Part shown: piece after piece, positions 30,699 through 39,232 of the stretch | Layout: each line of letters starts with the position of its first letter | Numbering within the stretch: position 1 is the stretch's first letter | Source of the DNA: Yarrowia lipolytica | Taxonomy: Eukaryota; Ascomycota; Dipodascomycetes; Dipodascales | Length of the DNA: 64,000 nt | Assembly (NCBI RefSeq): GCF_001761485.1 | Contig: NC_090775.1 | Location: 1,426,001 to 1,490,000 of the forward strand | Direction: 5' to 3' | Made by a program: the position numbers and the translations under genes | The notes under the pieces: generated by a model | Told to the model about the DNA's origin: nothing | Database searches by the model: none | What the model saw: the letters and a program-made list of their open reading frames with translations, nothing else

Positions 30699-32321
30699 TT
30701 ATTTCTCCAGGCAGGCGTTTTCGGCCAGCTTGAACGCCTTGAGTAGCACGTCTGTGTCCACATTCTTGTATTTGACCTCTTCTTCGTGAACCTGTACCTG
30801 GCCTGTCTTGTTGGGGTCGCAAAGCCAGGCGTGATGGGCACTTCCAATGGCACAAGCGTTTGCCATTTCCAGACCACATCTCCAAGCGCCCTTTGTTGGT
30901 TTTAAGATGGCAGACATTACGCTGCAGATAGCAGTGTTGACCGAGGCGCCTCCCACAAAATACACCTTTCCAATATCGCCATGCATCATGCGTTGGAGTC
31001 TCATTTTGATACTGAGGGCCTGGCTTTGAATGATGGCAGTGGCGTCCATTTGTGGCGGCCACGTGTCCTTGAGATTTTGAGCCTGCGGTTTGTGTTCGGT
31101 TGCCAGTGAGTCCTCTGGAGAAGCCATCTCTGTAAGCTGTTCACTTTGTCTGTTGTAGATGAAACGTCGTTCAAAGGGACCTGCTCGAGGAAGGATTTCT
31201 CGTAGTGGAAAGTAGATGCCAACATGGACATCGTCAGCAGACACTGTGTTGGTGGTCTCGGCCGCCTCATTAAACTCGTCCCAGCCTCCAAGCTCGTCTC
31301 GGATCTTCTCTCGTGCTAGACCTCCGTTGCAGTAGCACAGCATGCCCATGTATCCCTCCATGGGGTGGTTGAACACATGGTATCCGGGGTCGGGCATGTA
31401 CTTGTTTGTTACGACGAGGGCGGTCGTAGATGTTCCCAAAGACACAATCACGTCATTGGCCTGTAAGGGGAGAGCCAGCATAGTGCCTGGGTTGTCGCCT
31501 GTGAACTGTGCCACCTGACAAGAGGGAGAGAAGCCCTTGGAGACGAAATAGGGCGAGATTTTGCCCAGTAGAGCCTTGGGGTCTGTTTCCACGTCTCCAA
31601 GGAGGGACTCGACCGAGTGGGTGTCATCGGTGATGAGATCTGTGAGTTTCTTGCACCACTGGCCATTCTGGATGTCCCACAGATTCATTCCACAGGCGTC
31701 AGCAAGATCAAAGGGGCACGCCTTGCCGGCAAACAGAGATGCTAGAAAGTTGGATATGAGCTGGACCCGTGACGTGGCCTTGAATACCTTGGGGTTGCGT
31801 TCCTTGACCTTGAGAATCTGGGGCCCGGTGAAACGAGTATGTGCTCGAGAGCCAGTGATCTCAGCCAGCTGCTCGGGACCGCCGACTGCAGCCTCAAACT
31901 GCGCACACTCCTTCTCCGTGCTTGCATCCTGCCAATTGGGGCTGACTTCGAGCGCCAGTAAGGATGACACTCCTGTAGACAAGTCTTTGTGTTTGTCCAG
32001 AGAACCCAGGCCCTCCTTGTAGCTGCTGTTGAGATAAACAGAGCCGTGTTGCTGGCACGAGCCCGACACAAACTTGATCGTGGAAAGGTCTATTTCCTTT
32101 GACAGACGCTCTATCAGCAAGTCCACAGCTGCCCCCCACATTGCCACAGGAGCATTGATTTCTCCGGCCACTGTAGAGCTGTGAAAGACGCCCTTTTCGG
32201 TGTTGAACTGCGGCAAGTCGTCCTCAAAGTCCACATGGACTTGTGTGACCGTGTCCAGCGTTTTTGTGTCCAGAATGATGCCCTTGAGCTGTTGAGTCGA
32301 AAGATCCAGTCCGAGATACAT
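30699..32321 (-). CDS. XKS1: Xylulokinase
   Basis: A 540-residue FGGY-family sugar kinase that phosphorylates D-xylulose to xylulose-5-phosphate for the pentose phosphate pathway, in the cytosol. The phosphate-binding start GLDLSTQQLKGIILD, the GSCQQHGSVYL block with the sugar-site QH, and the ATP-site SLGTSTTALVV are all present. Length is usual for fungal xylulokinases. Y. lipolytica is known to carry a xylulokinase gene near POX2 on chromosome F. A TATATAT (32376-32382) lies 55 bases upstream. The gene ends only 54 bases from the adhesin gene at 30644, so the two converge with very little space for terminators. Confidence 0.93.
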   Translation of the reverse strand: MYLGLDLSTQQLKGIILDTKTLDTVTQVHVDFEDDLPQFNTEKGVFHSSTVAGEINAPVAMWGAAVDLLIERLSKEIDLSTIKFVSGSCQQHGSVYLNSSYKEGLGSLDKHKDLSTGVSSLLALEVSPNWQDASTEKECAQFEAAVGGPEQLAEITGSRAHTRFTGPQILKVKERNPKVFKATSRVQLISNFLASLFAGKACPFDLADACGMNLWDIQNGQWCKKLTDLITDDTHSVESLLGDVETDPKALLGKISPYFVSKGFSPSCQVAQFTGDNPGTMLALPLQANDVIVSLGTSTTALVVTNKYMPDPGYHVFNHPMEGYMGMLCYCNGGLAREKIRDELGGWDEFNEAAETTNTVSADDVHVGIYFPLREILPRAGPFERRFIYNRQSEQLTEMASPEDSLATEHKPQAQNLKDTWPPQMDATAIIQSQALSIKMRLQRMMHGDIGKVYFVGGASVNTAICSVMSAILKPTKGAWRCGLEMANACAIGSAHHAWLCDPNKTGQVQVHEEEVKYKNVDTDVLLKAFKLAENACLEK

Positions 32322-32633
32322 GCTGTAACGAGGTGATGAGAAAACAAGTACAAGTCCAAGGTTTGAGTGCGTTGCTATATATGCACGCGCGCAGACTTAA
32401 TGCATGGGGTGTCGAATGCTGACGAACATTTCTGCAAGGGGAAATTTCCTAGTAACGGGGGAAAAACCAGAAAAATAAATTTGTAGTATTCAATGAGGTT
32501 CACTGGTGAGTATTGCTATCCTTTTGTTTTGTCTAACCCACCTCTACCAATAACTACAAGTAGGGATAGCAACCTATGTACAAGAACGAGGAGCTCTAAC
32601 TACCTTGTCCTATCATAAGAAATGCATAAATTA
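32322..32633. other. Intergenic, xylulokinase promoter
   Basis: 312 bases between the xylulokinase start and the 3' end of the 1205-residue gene. Apart from the TATA box nothing is recognised. Confidence 0.5.
32376..32382 (-). promoter_or_regulatory. Xylulokinase gene TATA box
   Basis: TATATAT 55 bases before the start codon, read on the minus strand. Confidence 0.5.
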
Positions 32634-35600
32634 CTATTTACAAGTGAAAGCTTCCGTGTACTTTTTAGTGTACTCCTCCTTGAGCTTGCCGTCGAAGCGG
32701 GTGCTCAGTTCCACCCCAGTTCCCTCAGTTCGCAGGTCCTTGTCGAACGTGGTGTAGTTGTAAAACACAGAATGGCAGGGGATCTCTGCACCGGCGTAGA
32801 GACCGTCAAAAATGTTGGGGATCAGATACTCGCCCTTGGCGGAGATGTCGTCCAGACGAGCGGGATCAAAGTACGGCTGGAGATCGCAGCCGTACGTCTC
32901 GTGATGCAAGTGCTTGGCGACCCACAGCTTGTCGATGCAAATGTTTCCCCTGGAGATGTCTTCGACAAACTCCCGGTACTCCTTCTTGGCGTCTTCGGGG
33001 TCCATTTCCAGCAGCACTGTCTTTAGAGCCGACACGGAGATGCAAGAGGTGGCCACGGATCTCAGGTTCATGAGGAACCGGAACACCAAATAAGGGGCGA
33101 TGCCGCTGTTGAGACTCGCCACCACAAACGCCTCTACTGACTCCACAGACATGTCTTGCAGAGTATTCTTCTGCCGAGTTTCGCATGCAAATTCAAACAC
33201 CCGGTCCGGAGCGTACTTCATGAGCTCGGTGAGATACTCCAGGGGCACCTCACTGTTAACCAGAGCAAGAAGTTTAGGGACCATGGAGGTTGCAGTGGAC
33301 GGATCGACTCGAGAAAGAGGCTCCGTGAGACAAACGAGACCTGAAAAGCCCAGAGAGTCGCGGAGGTTCTTGTAGTAGTCCACGGCGGTATTAGGGTTGG
33401 TAGTGTGCGACGTCAGCACCTGCAGGATCTCCAGAGATGTATCCTTGTTGTAGATGGGGATGCTCTCCTTCGTGACCTCGACTAGCAGATCAAAGATATC
33501 AATGTCTCCCGAGTTTTTCAGGATCATCTTCATGGTCTTCTCGTTGGGGAACTTGCCATAAGCAAACAGATTTTCAATACCGGTTCCAACATTGTCCCAG
33601 TCCTGCTGCTGGATGCTCCGCTGGATGAAGACGTCGTGCAATTCGGCTTGGTTGCTCAACTTGCGCTCACACGCCTTGCGGTACACCATGGTCACGTCCT
33701 CGTCAATGCAAGAGGACAGCACGGCGGACCAGGTGGCTCCGTCACAGGACGAAAAGTTGATGTTGGTGAACACCACGACTCCTCCGGGACGGTTGTAGTG
33801 CGCAGCAGCTCGAATGTAAGCCTCCGTTGCGAGCTGGTTGTACTTGTATTTGAACAACGGGTTTCGCACGCTCTCAATCATATCAGATGCTCGAGTAAAT
33901 AAGTCGTTGAGAATCTTGCCCTGTTTAGCGTGAGTGGCGTCCTTGACAGTGGACTCTGCTCCAATTCGCGTCAACTCATTCATCATCAGGATAATACTGT
34001 CGAGAGTTTTGAGGGTGTTGAGACTTCCAGCAGGTTTTTCAAAGATGGAAACGTGTCGAGACTTGTACAGTTCCTCGTTGCCCTCAACCAGAAAGCTGCA
34101 GTCAACATCTGCAGCATTGGGACTCTCAAACAGATACGTCTGACGTCCGTCTCCAGCATAGGCATCTGCAGGGACAATACCAGACAGAGACAGGTACATT
34201 CTCCAGGCACTGAGAGAAGAGGCAAACAACGAGCCGTCGTTGAGAACCCGGCAAATGTCCTGTGCCAGCGAAATATCCACCACCATTTGTCTCCGGGCAA
34301 TCTCCTTGGTCAGAGCAGTCAGTTTTCGAGCCAGCTTGACCCGCATTTGAGTCATGAGACGAGTAGAGAACTCGGCATTCTCCAGATCCTTGTCTGTCTG
34401 TCCCAGAACCGTCTTTTTCCGCAGATAATACAGCTGCTTGTCTTCCGCAGCAATTTGGCGTCGCAGATGGATGCTCAGCCGGGTCAATAGCATCATTTCA
34501 GTCATGACTTTGAAATCTGTGCCATCTAGAGTGTATCCGACGTAATCCTGGGACACAGAATGAGCCACTTTTCTGTACAATTTGAGAATCTCGGGGAAAT
34601 GAGCCTTGAGAGCATGTTCGGGAAGCGAATTGATGTCTTCAAATATAACTCCGATGCGCTTGGGGTTCTCCCACGCCTTGTGTTTGCTGGTAAGTCTGCT
34701 AATGAGGTTGGAAAGCGGTTCAAACGTCACGTGTTTCCATTTCGTCGACTTGGAGTAGTGGGCATGCTCGGTTCGAGAAGGAGTTTTACAGAAGGCCTTG
34801 AACAGCGTCAGAGCAGTGTCAATGTTCTGTTTGGTCCAGTAGGAGGCGGCATCCAGCAGCGAATTCGGAGGGATCTCCAGAGAATGACGCTCCACAAGCG
34901 CCAAAAGAAGAGCTACCTGGTACTGCTGCCGAGTTCGAGACAGCGCTACACCGCAGAGATATGAGACGAGCTCAGTGTTGCTTTTTGCGTGGTTTTCAGC
35001 GGCCTTGATGGCGGCAGCAAAAAGACGTCCACTTTTGACAGTAGCAGACTTTTCGACAACCGAACACAAATACTCCAACGACTGAGGCCTGTCGACAGAA
35101 ATGGGACCGGCCATGTTGTACAGCTTGTGCTGACTGAGTAGAAACGGCACGGGGTTAGAAATCAACAAGTGCTCATTCTTCTGACTCACCATTACCGCAT
35201 GTGTATGCAGGCTTCTGTCCATCAGGGCCTTTATGAGTGTGCGCACAACCACGTGGCTGAAGTTGCTCTTTGCGTCCAGCTTTCCCTGCTTGTTCCATTC
35301 TCCAATCAGCTCCACCAGCCTGTCGAGAACCTGTTCTTTGCCGTACTTGTCGCACATCCAGAGGTACAGCTGATCGTGGTGATCCGCAGAAGCCACCCAC
35401 CTGATTGGATCTTCACTTCCAGTCCACTCATCATGTTTGATGCCCAGAAAACTTCGCATGGTGTACAACACGGCGTTTCTCCTGGGTTCATCGACTCCGA
35501 GGTTCATGCACTCCTGTAGCATGCCGTACATGCCGCCCTTGGGATCAATTTCCATCGCCTGCTCCGCCAGCTCGCCCGACAATCCGTCCACGGTGGTCAC

Positions 35601-36251
35601 ATGTTCCTTCTCCCGCAAAAACGTCTCCTGAGACTTCACGTACTCGTATCGAGAATTGTACCGAGCCAGGCGCCACGAGTTCACATCTCCAGCGGCCACC
35701 TCGGTTACACGTGGCTCCAGTAGTCTGTATATGGCCCGCGCAGTGCTAGGGTCGATTCTGCTCTTGGACACAAACTGCAGCACCTGAGTTGCCCATGCAA
35801 CATCTACCGAGTACGAAATGCCCGAAGTGGCCTCCAGCAGTTTGTAAATACCCTCGGGAAGCCTCATTTCCATGTATTGAGAGCCTCGCTGAGTCACCGT
35901 CTGAGCGACCTCCTTCTGACTCGACATTTCCTTGAGTTTAGACACCAGTTGATCTGTCTGGTGGGTATGGGGAGATCGCCTCAAACGCGGCATTTCAGCG
36001 CGTTTTGGCCGCTGTGGCGACGATGCTGCCTCTTCCTGGCGCGGTTTATCTGCCTTCTTCCCCTTGCCTGGCTTTGTCGCACGCTTTTTGGGTCGATTAG
36101 TCGGCTTCTTTTCTGTCTGTGTTGGAGGAAACAGTTTGGGAATCGTCGAAGAGCTGTAATTGGCGTGTAGGAGAGCCACATACCCGGCGCCGGCCCGCGA
36201 TAGACCCGGTCGTGACGGTATCGCCCTTTGTAGTTTTGCCAGTCGCAGCAT
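32634..36251 (-). CDS. Large probable mitochondrial protein of unknown function, helical-repeat-like
   Basis: A 1205-residue protein when started at the ATG at 36251. I prefer this start because it opens with MLRLAKLQRAIPSRPGLSRA, a good mitochondrial presequence, while the 92 codons before it (possible ATG at 36527) look like leader and would bury it. A Lys/Pro-rich linker (about 50-95) precedes a long, almost entirely alpha-helical body without membrane segments. The spacing of helices recalls PPR-type organelle RNA-binding proteins such as the yeast translation activators (Pet309, Sov1, Aep-type), which evolve too fast to name by eye. No catalytic motif is seen. A role in mitochondrial RNA or ribosome function is inference. 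Confidence 0.75.
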   Translation of the reverse strand: MLRLAKLQRAIPSRPGLSRAGAGYVALLHANYSSSTIPKLFPPTQTEKKPTNRPKKRATKPGKGKKADKPRQEEAASSPQRPKRAEMPRLRRSPHTHQTDQLVSKLKEMSSQKEVAQTVTQRGSQYMEMRLPEGIYKLLEATSGISYSVDVAWATQVLQFVSKSRIDPSTARAIYRLLEPRVTEVAAGDVNSWRLARYNSRYEYVKSQETFLREKEHVTTVDGLSGELAEQAMEIDPKGGMYGMLQECMNLGVDEPRRNAVLYTMRSFLGIKHDEWTGSEDPIRWVASADHHDQLYLWMCDKYGKEQVLDRLVELIGEWNKQGKLDAKSNFSHVVVRTLIKALMDRSLHTHAVMVSQKNEHLLISNPVPFLLSQHKLYNMAGPISVDRPQSLEYLCSVVEKSATVKSGRLFAAAIKAAENHAKSNTELVSYLCGVALSRTRQQYQVALLLALVERHSLEIPPNSLLDAASYWTKQNIDTALTLFKAFCKTPSRTEHAHYSKSTKWKHVTFEPLSNLISRLTSKHKAWENPKRIGVIFEDINSLPEHALKAHFPEILKLYRKVAHSVSQDYVGYTLDGTDFKVMTEMMLLTRLSIHLRRQIAAEDKQLYYLRKKTVLGQTDKDLENAEFSTRLMTQMRVKLARKLTALTKEIARRQMVVDISLAQDICRVLNDGSLFASSLSAWRMYLSLSGIVPADAYAGDGRQTYLFESPNAADVDCSFLVEGNEELYKSRHVSIFEKPAGSLNTLKTLDSIILMMNELTRIGAESTVKDATHAKQGKILNDLFTRASDMIESVRNPLFKYKYNQLATEAYIRAAAHYNRPGGVVVFTNINFSSCDGATWSAVLSSCIDEDVTMVYRKACERKLSNQAELHDVFIQRSIQQQDWDNVGTGIENLFAYGKFPNEKTMKMILKNSGDIDIFDLLVEVTKESIPIYNKDTSLEILQVLTSHTTNPNTAVDYYKNLRDSLGFSGLVCLTEPLSRVDPSTATSMVPKLLALVNSEVPLEYLTELMKYAPDRVFEFACETRQKNTLQDMSVESVEAFVVASLNSGIAPYLVFRFLMNLRSVATSCISVSALKTVLLEMDPEDAKKEYREFVEDISRGNICIDKLWVAKHLHHETYGCDLQPYFDPARLDDISAKGEYLIPNIFDGLYAGAEIPCHSVFYNYTTFDKDLRTEGTGVELSTRFDGKLKEEYTKKYTEAFTCK

Positions 36252-36919
36252 ATTCACCGAAAAAAGCGTCCTTAGCTGTCTGTAATAGTTATGATCCAAT
36301 ATTTTAAACCTTTCTCGATAGGCCAGTGATTTTTCAACATAAGGTTGGTCACATGAAGTGTAGGGGGGATTGGAGGCCGTATAGAACGTTGGCCAGTATA
36401 TATAGAGGTGGTTTGGCCTTGTTGATCTCACTGAAACGATCAAATCTGAATGTCGCAAAAACATCCGCCCTTTTTCGAGCCACTCAATTACCAATTGTGT
36501 CCTGCTGATTGGACCACCACCTTGCATACATACGCGAAGCTCTATGCAAATAGTGTGGGGACCATGTCGATGGGAATGATGAGTTCAACAGATATAATGG
36601 CATATGGTCAGGTGGTATATGTCTGGTAGACCTTTTGTACTCGTACTGTCCGACTCTACGAGAGTAATCCTTACCGGTACAAGTATCTGTACAAGTACAA
36701 GTATCTGTACAAGTACACTGCTGACTAATACATTGTCTATACGAACACAACTTTACAAGTATATGAACTGTGCCTTAGCATCATCAAACACAACCAATAA
36801 AGGTAATGCAGACAATCTGAGTAGATTACAAGTACTTGTACACCACCTCTTCAATATATACTCTTCCTCTGCATACCTCTCCAAAAAATAACAATCCTCG
36901 TTGTAGGAGAAAAAAGAAT
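36252..36919. other. Promoter of the 1205-residue gene and tRNA-Pro 3' flank
   Basis: It contains a TATATATA at about 36398-36405 (minus-strand promoter, about 150 bases upstream). A dense array of GTACAAGTATCT/GTACAAGTAC motifs lies at 36677-36718, with more at 36826-36843. No gene. Confidence 0.5.
36677..36718. repeat. Tandem GTACAAGTAC/GTACAAGTATCT array
   Basis: The segment alternates GTACAAGTATCT and GTACAAGTAC, giving two copies of an 18-base unit plus part of a third. It is the densest example here of a motif scattered through the intergenic DNA. Confidence 0.85.
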
Positions 36920-37005
36920 GGGCCCAACCGGGAATTGAACCCGGGACCTCTCGCAAATTGCCTAGGACACCCTAAGCGAGAATTATACCACTAAACCATC
37001 GGGCC
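36920..37005 (-). tRNA. tRNA-Pro(AGG) with intron
   Basis: On the minus strand the acceptor GGCCCGA pairs with TTGGGCC before discriminator C. The D-arm is TGGTTTAGTGGTATAA. The anticodon stem is CTCGC/GCGAG with anticodon AGG (plus-strand 36971-36973). A 14-base intron (plus-strand 36956-36969) starts one base after the anticodon; its CCTA pairs with the anticodon loop. The T-arm is CCCGG-TTCAATT-CCGGT. A T-run (plus-strand A run 36909-36915) ends transcription. Body sequence is close to yeast tRNA-Pro. Confidence 0.95.
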
Positions 37006-37018
37006 GCGAAAGTTAAAT

Positions 37019-37330
37019 TGTTAGGGATCAGCGGCTAAGAAATAGCCGCCTGATTAGTCTCTCGTGAACCGCTAGCGGAGACTACGACGAGGGGCCACCA
37101 CGTGGGCCCTCAGTGGGATTACGCTATCATTAATATCGATATGCCAAAGCCTTGCTAATCACGGACAAAGGGGTTGCGCCGGCAACCCTGGATAACATTA
37201 TAAAACCCTTGTATTCCATGTATTTCTAATACCACCTTTCTTGAGAGTGACGGCAAGTGACCCATACCTTCGGTATGGCCACCCCGGCTGAGTCATCAGT
37301 CGGCTTAGTCACGGGGCCTGGGTTCTAACA
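37019..37330. mobile_element. Solo LTR, probably of a Ty3/gypsy-type element
   Basis: A 312-base segment bounded by perfect inverted ends TGTTAG...CTAACA and flanked by an identical 5-base duplication TAAAT (37014-37018 and 37331-37335). It has internal TATAAAA at about 37199. No internal coding region is present, so it is a solo LTR left by recombination between the two ends of an element. It lies 14 bases upstream of the mature 5' end of tRNA-Pro, the position Ty3-type elements target at Pol III start sites. Y. lipolytica is known to have the Ty3/gypsy element Tyl6 and the larger Ylt1; I cannot say which family this is. Intact ends and a perfect duplication suggest a fairly recent insertion. 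Confidence 0.85.
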
Positions 37331-37749
37331 TAAATAGAAATGTGCCTGGAGCAATATGTTCTGAAGTCTGCGTAATCATCGTCGACGAAGCGTCGACAAA
37401 AAAGCCACGACAATGACATCAATTAGACGAAGCGTCGACAAACAACCGACAGCGCCCCGCAGCGCACATCGCAAAGATTCAGAAGAGTAAGATTTATTGA
37501 ACGCCAATAACCCGGCTTACTACTTGTAGGTATATAGCTGTAATGAATCATTAGAATAAAAATAATTAGATTTTAAAACATTATTTGGAATTATGCCATT
37601 GTTTTAGTGGGTCGAATGAGAAAAAATAAATTAGGCACCAAAAATGAGCTGCAAATTGATAATAAATCGGTTACAAGTTGATTGTAGTGAATAAAAAGAT
37701 AAATAAGTTGAATATATATAAAACTGTTAGTTACTGTTCTGTGCGTCTG
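37331..37749. other. Intergenic with GTCGAC repeats
   Basis: It contains two copies of GACGAAGCGTCGACA (37384-37398 and 37426-37440). It also has the 21-base sequence GCTGTAATGAATCATTAGAAT (37537-37557), shared with the tRNA-Ala flank, then AT-rich DNA up to the zinc-finger gene's 3' end. Confidence 0.5.
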
Positions 37750-39030
37750 TCACGCAGGGGTCGCCACAAAGACGCTGGTTGTAGAGGGAGGGGGCATACC
37801 AGGCTCCTGTTCTTCCTCCTTAACATCGTCATATGCCAAGGAAGCATCTGCTACGGAAGAGGTTGTACTTCGCATGGCAAGCAGCTCTTCGGGGGTGACG
37901 TTAGGCAGGTTGTGGATGAGTTTGAAGTGCCGCTTGAGAGAGTCTGAACGTGCAAACACTCTCTCGCAGTGCATGCACGAGTATCGGGCACTGGCATGCT
38001 GAGATTTGATGTGTCTGGTCTTTTCTGACCGAGAAGAGAAGCCCACAATGGACCATGCGCAATCTGGAAAGTCGCATTTGCACAGGCGGGTGAGATTGTT
38101 TTCGTCAAAGTGTGCAGCTAGTTCAGACAGCTTTCTGAAGCGGCCCAGATGGCTGGGACAGTGTGTGCACACGTAGACACCCTTTTTGACCTGAGTAGCC
38201 TGCGTCCACATGTCAGGGTTTGCCTTGAGGCGTTCCACGTTCGACATGCCACTAGTGGAGGGGGCCATTCCTCTTCCAAACGGCGAGTCTGTGGGCGAAG
38301 GGGATGTCGAGTGTTCCTTTTTGAGGAGTTCCACGTGGCCGGCAACCATTCCAACAGCCAGCTGTTTTCGGGTGGCCGGTTTCGTCTTTTTCACTCTGTA
38401 TGGTTTGAATGCAATCTTCTTAGCCGGCGGACTTGCAAAGCTTGGTGCCGTGGTGGACACCGACGAAGAAGACGAGTCACTTTCGCTTCCTGGCGAGCCG
38501 GGACTCGTGGTATAGTTTGGCGAGTCTTCTGGAGCAACCTTGACCTTTGTTGCTGAGTTCTTCTCAAAGTCGCGCATGTTGAGCATGGGTTTTGTGATGG
38601 GGGGCAGTTTGTCGCTTCTGAAAAAGTCTGCCCGTGGCGACGGTTTCGGCGGAGGTAACACTTTGGAGGCGATATCACCATTCTGGCGGAACAGCCGTGT
38701 GGAAAAGAAGTTGTCCACGTCTTTGAGGTACTTGCTGCTCAGCTCGAAGGGGGCATTGAGGTCCAGAGGACAGTCGGAGTGTAAAGGGGTTTGGGGGTAT
38801 CCAGCATGAAGCGGCGTTCGAGGGTAGGACGGCAGGCGTGCCGAAAGAGGCGTGTAAGCGGCGCCAAAGTCGCACGAAGGCGAAAACTGCTGTTTATATG
38901 CTGACATTGGCAGGCCTGATGTGAGGGGGGTGTAGGCCATGCCACTTGTTGGCGGGTGTAGTGGAGAGGGCATGCTGCCACACACTCCGTAGACATGGAC
39001 CCTGAGATCGTGTCTTTTTTTTGCCGACAT
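37750..39030 (-). CDS. C2H2 zinc-finger protein, probable transcription factor
   Basis: A 426-residue protein. The N-terminal 250 residues are Pro/Ser/Thr-rich and disordered, with short repeats of the type YTPLTSG/YTPLSAR/PQTPLHS. A Ser-rich block (about 190-205) and a basic stretch (KIAFKPYRVKKTKPATRK) follow. The C-terminal third holds the fingers. A degenerate one starts with CTHC. A second, CDFPDCAW...RHIKSQH, has an extended C-x4-C spacing. A canonical third, YSCMHCERVFARSDSLKRHF...H, follows. The acidic tail ends in a Pro/Ser-rich segment. This suggests a sequence-specific regulator with a finger set unlike the common Msn2/Mig1 pairs. I could not name the family. A TATATATA at 39125-39132 lies about 95 bases upstream. 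Confidence 0.8.
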   Translation of the reverse strand: MSAKKRHDLRVHVYGVCGSMPSPLHPPTSGMAYTPLTSGLPMSAYKQQFSPSCDFGAAYTPLSARLPSYPRTPLHAGYPQTPLHSDCPLDLNAPFELSSKYLKDVDNFFSTRLFRQNGDIASKVLPPPKPSPRADFFRSDKLPPITKPMLNMRDFEKNSATKVKVAPEDSPNYTTSPGSPGSESDSSSSSVSTTAPSFASPPAKKIAFKPYRVKKTKPATRKQLAVGMVAGHVELLKKEHSTSPSPTDSPFGRGMAPSTSGMSNVERLKANPDMWTQATQVKKGVYVCTHCPSHLGRFRKLSELAAHFDENNLTRLCKCDFPDCAWSIVGFSSRSEKTRHIKSQHASARYSCMHCERVFARSDSLKRHFKLIHNLPNVTPEELLAMRSTTSSVADASLAYDDVKEEEQEPGMPPPSTTSVFVATPA

Positions 39031-39124
39031 GACTGTGTTGTTTTCTCTTCTTTTGGCGATGGTCTTTTTTGTGTATCTTTTTTTGATATTGGTGTTACAT
39101 TCCTCTTGTGAGGCTTGTCCAAGT

Positions 39125-39132
39125 TATATATA
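39125..39132 (-). promoter_or_regulatory. TATA box of the zinc-finger gene
   Basis: TATATATA about 95 bases before the start codon, read on the minus strand. A second, similar element lies at about 39153-39160. Confidence 0.5.
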
Positions 39133-39214
39133 CACCTACTCGCATCTGGGTGTGTATATATACATCTCGCGTCTACCCCAGGTGGAGATGCACATCTGCC
39201 TGTGTCCCAAAGAA

Positions 39215-39232
39215 AGAGAGAGAGAGAGAGAG
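39215..39232. repeat. (AG)n microsatellite
   Basis: Nine AG units without interruption, about 190 bases upstream of the zinc-finger gene start. Confidence 0.9.
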
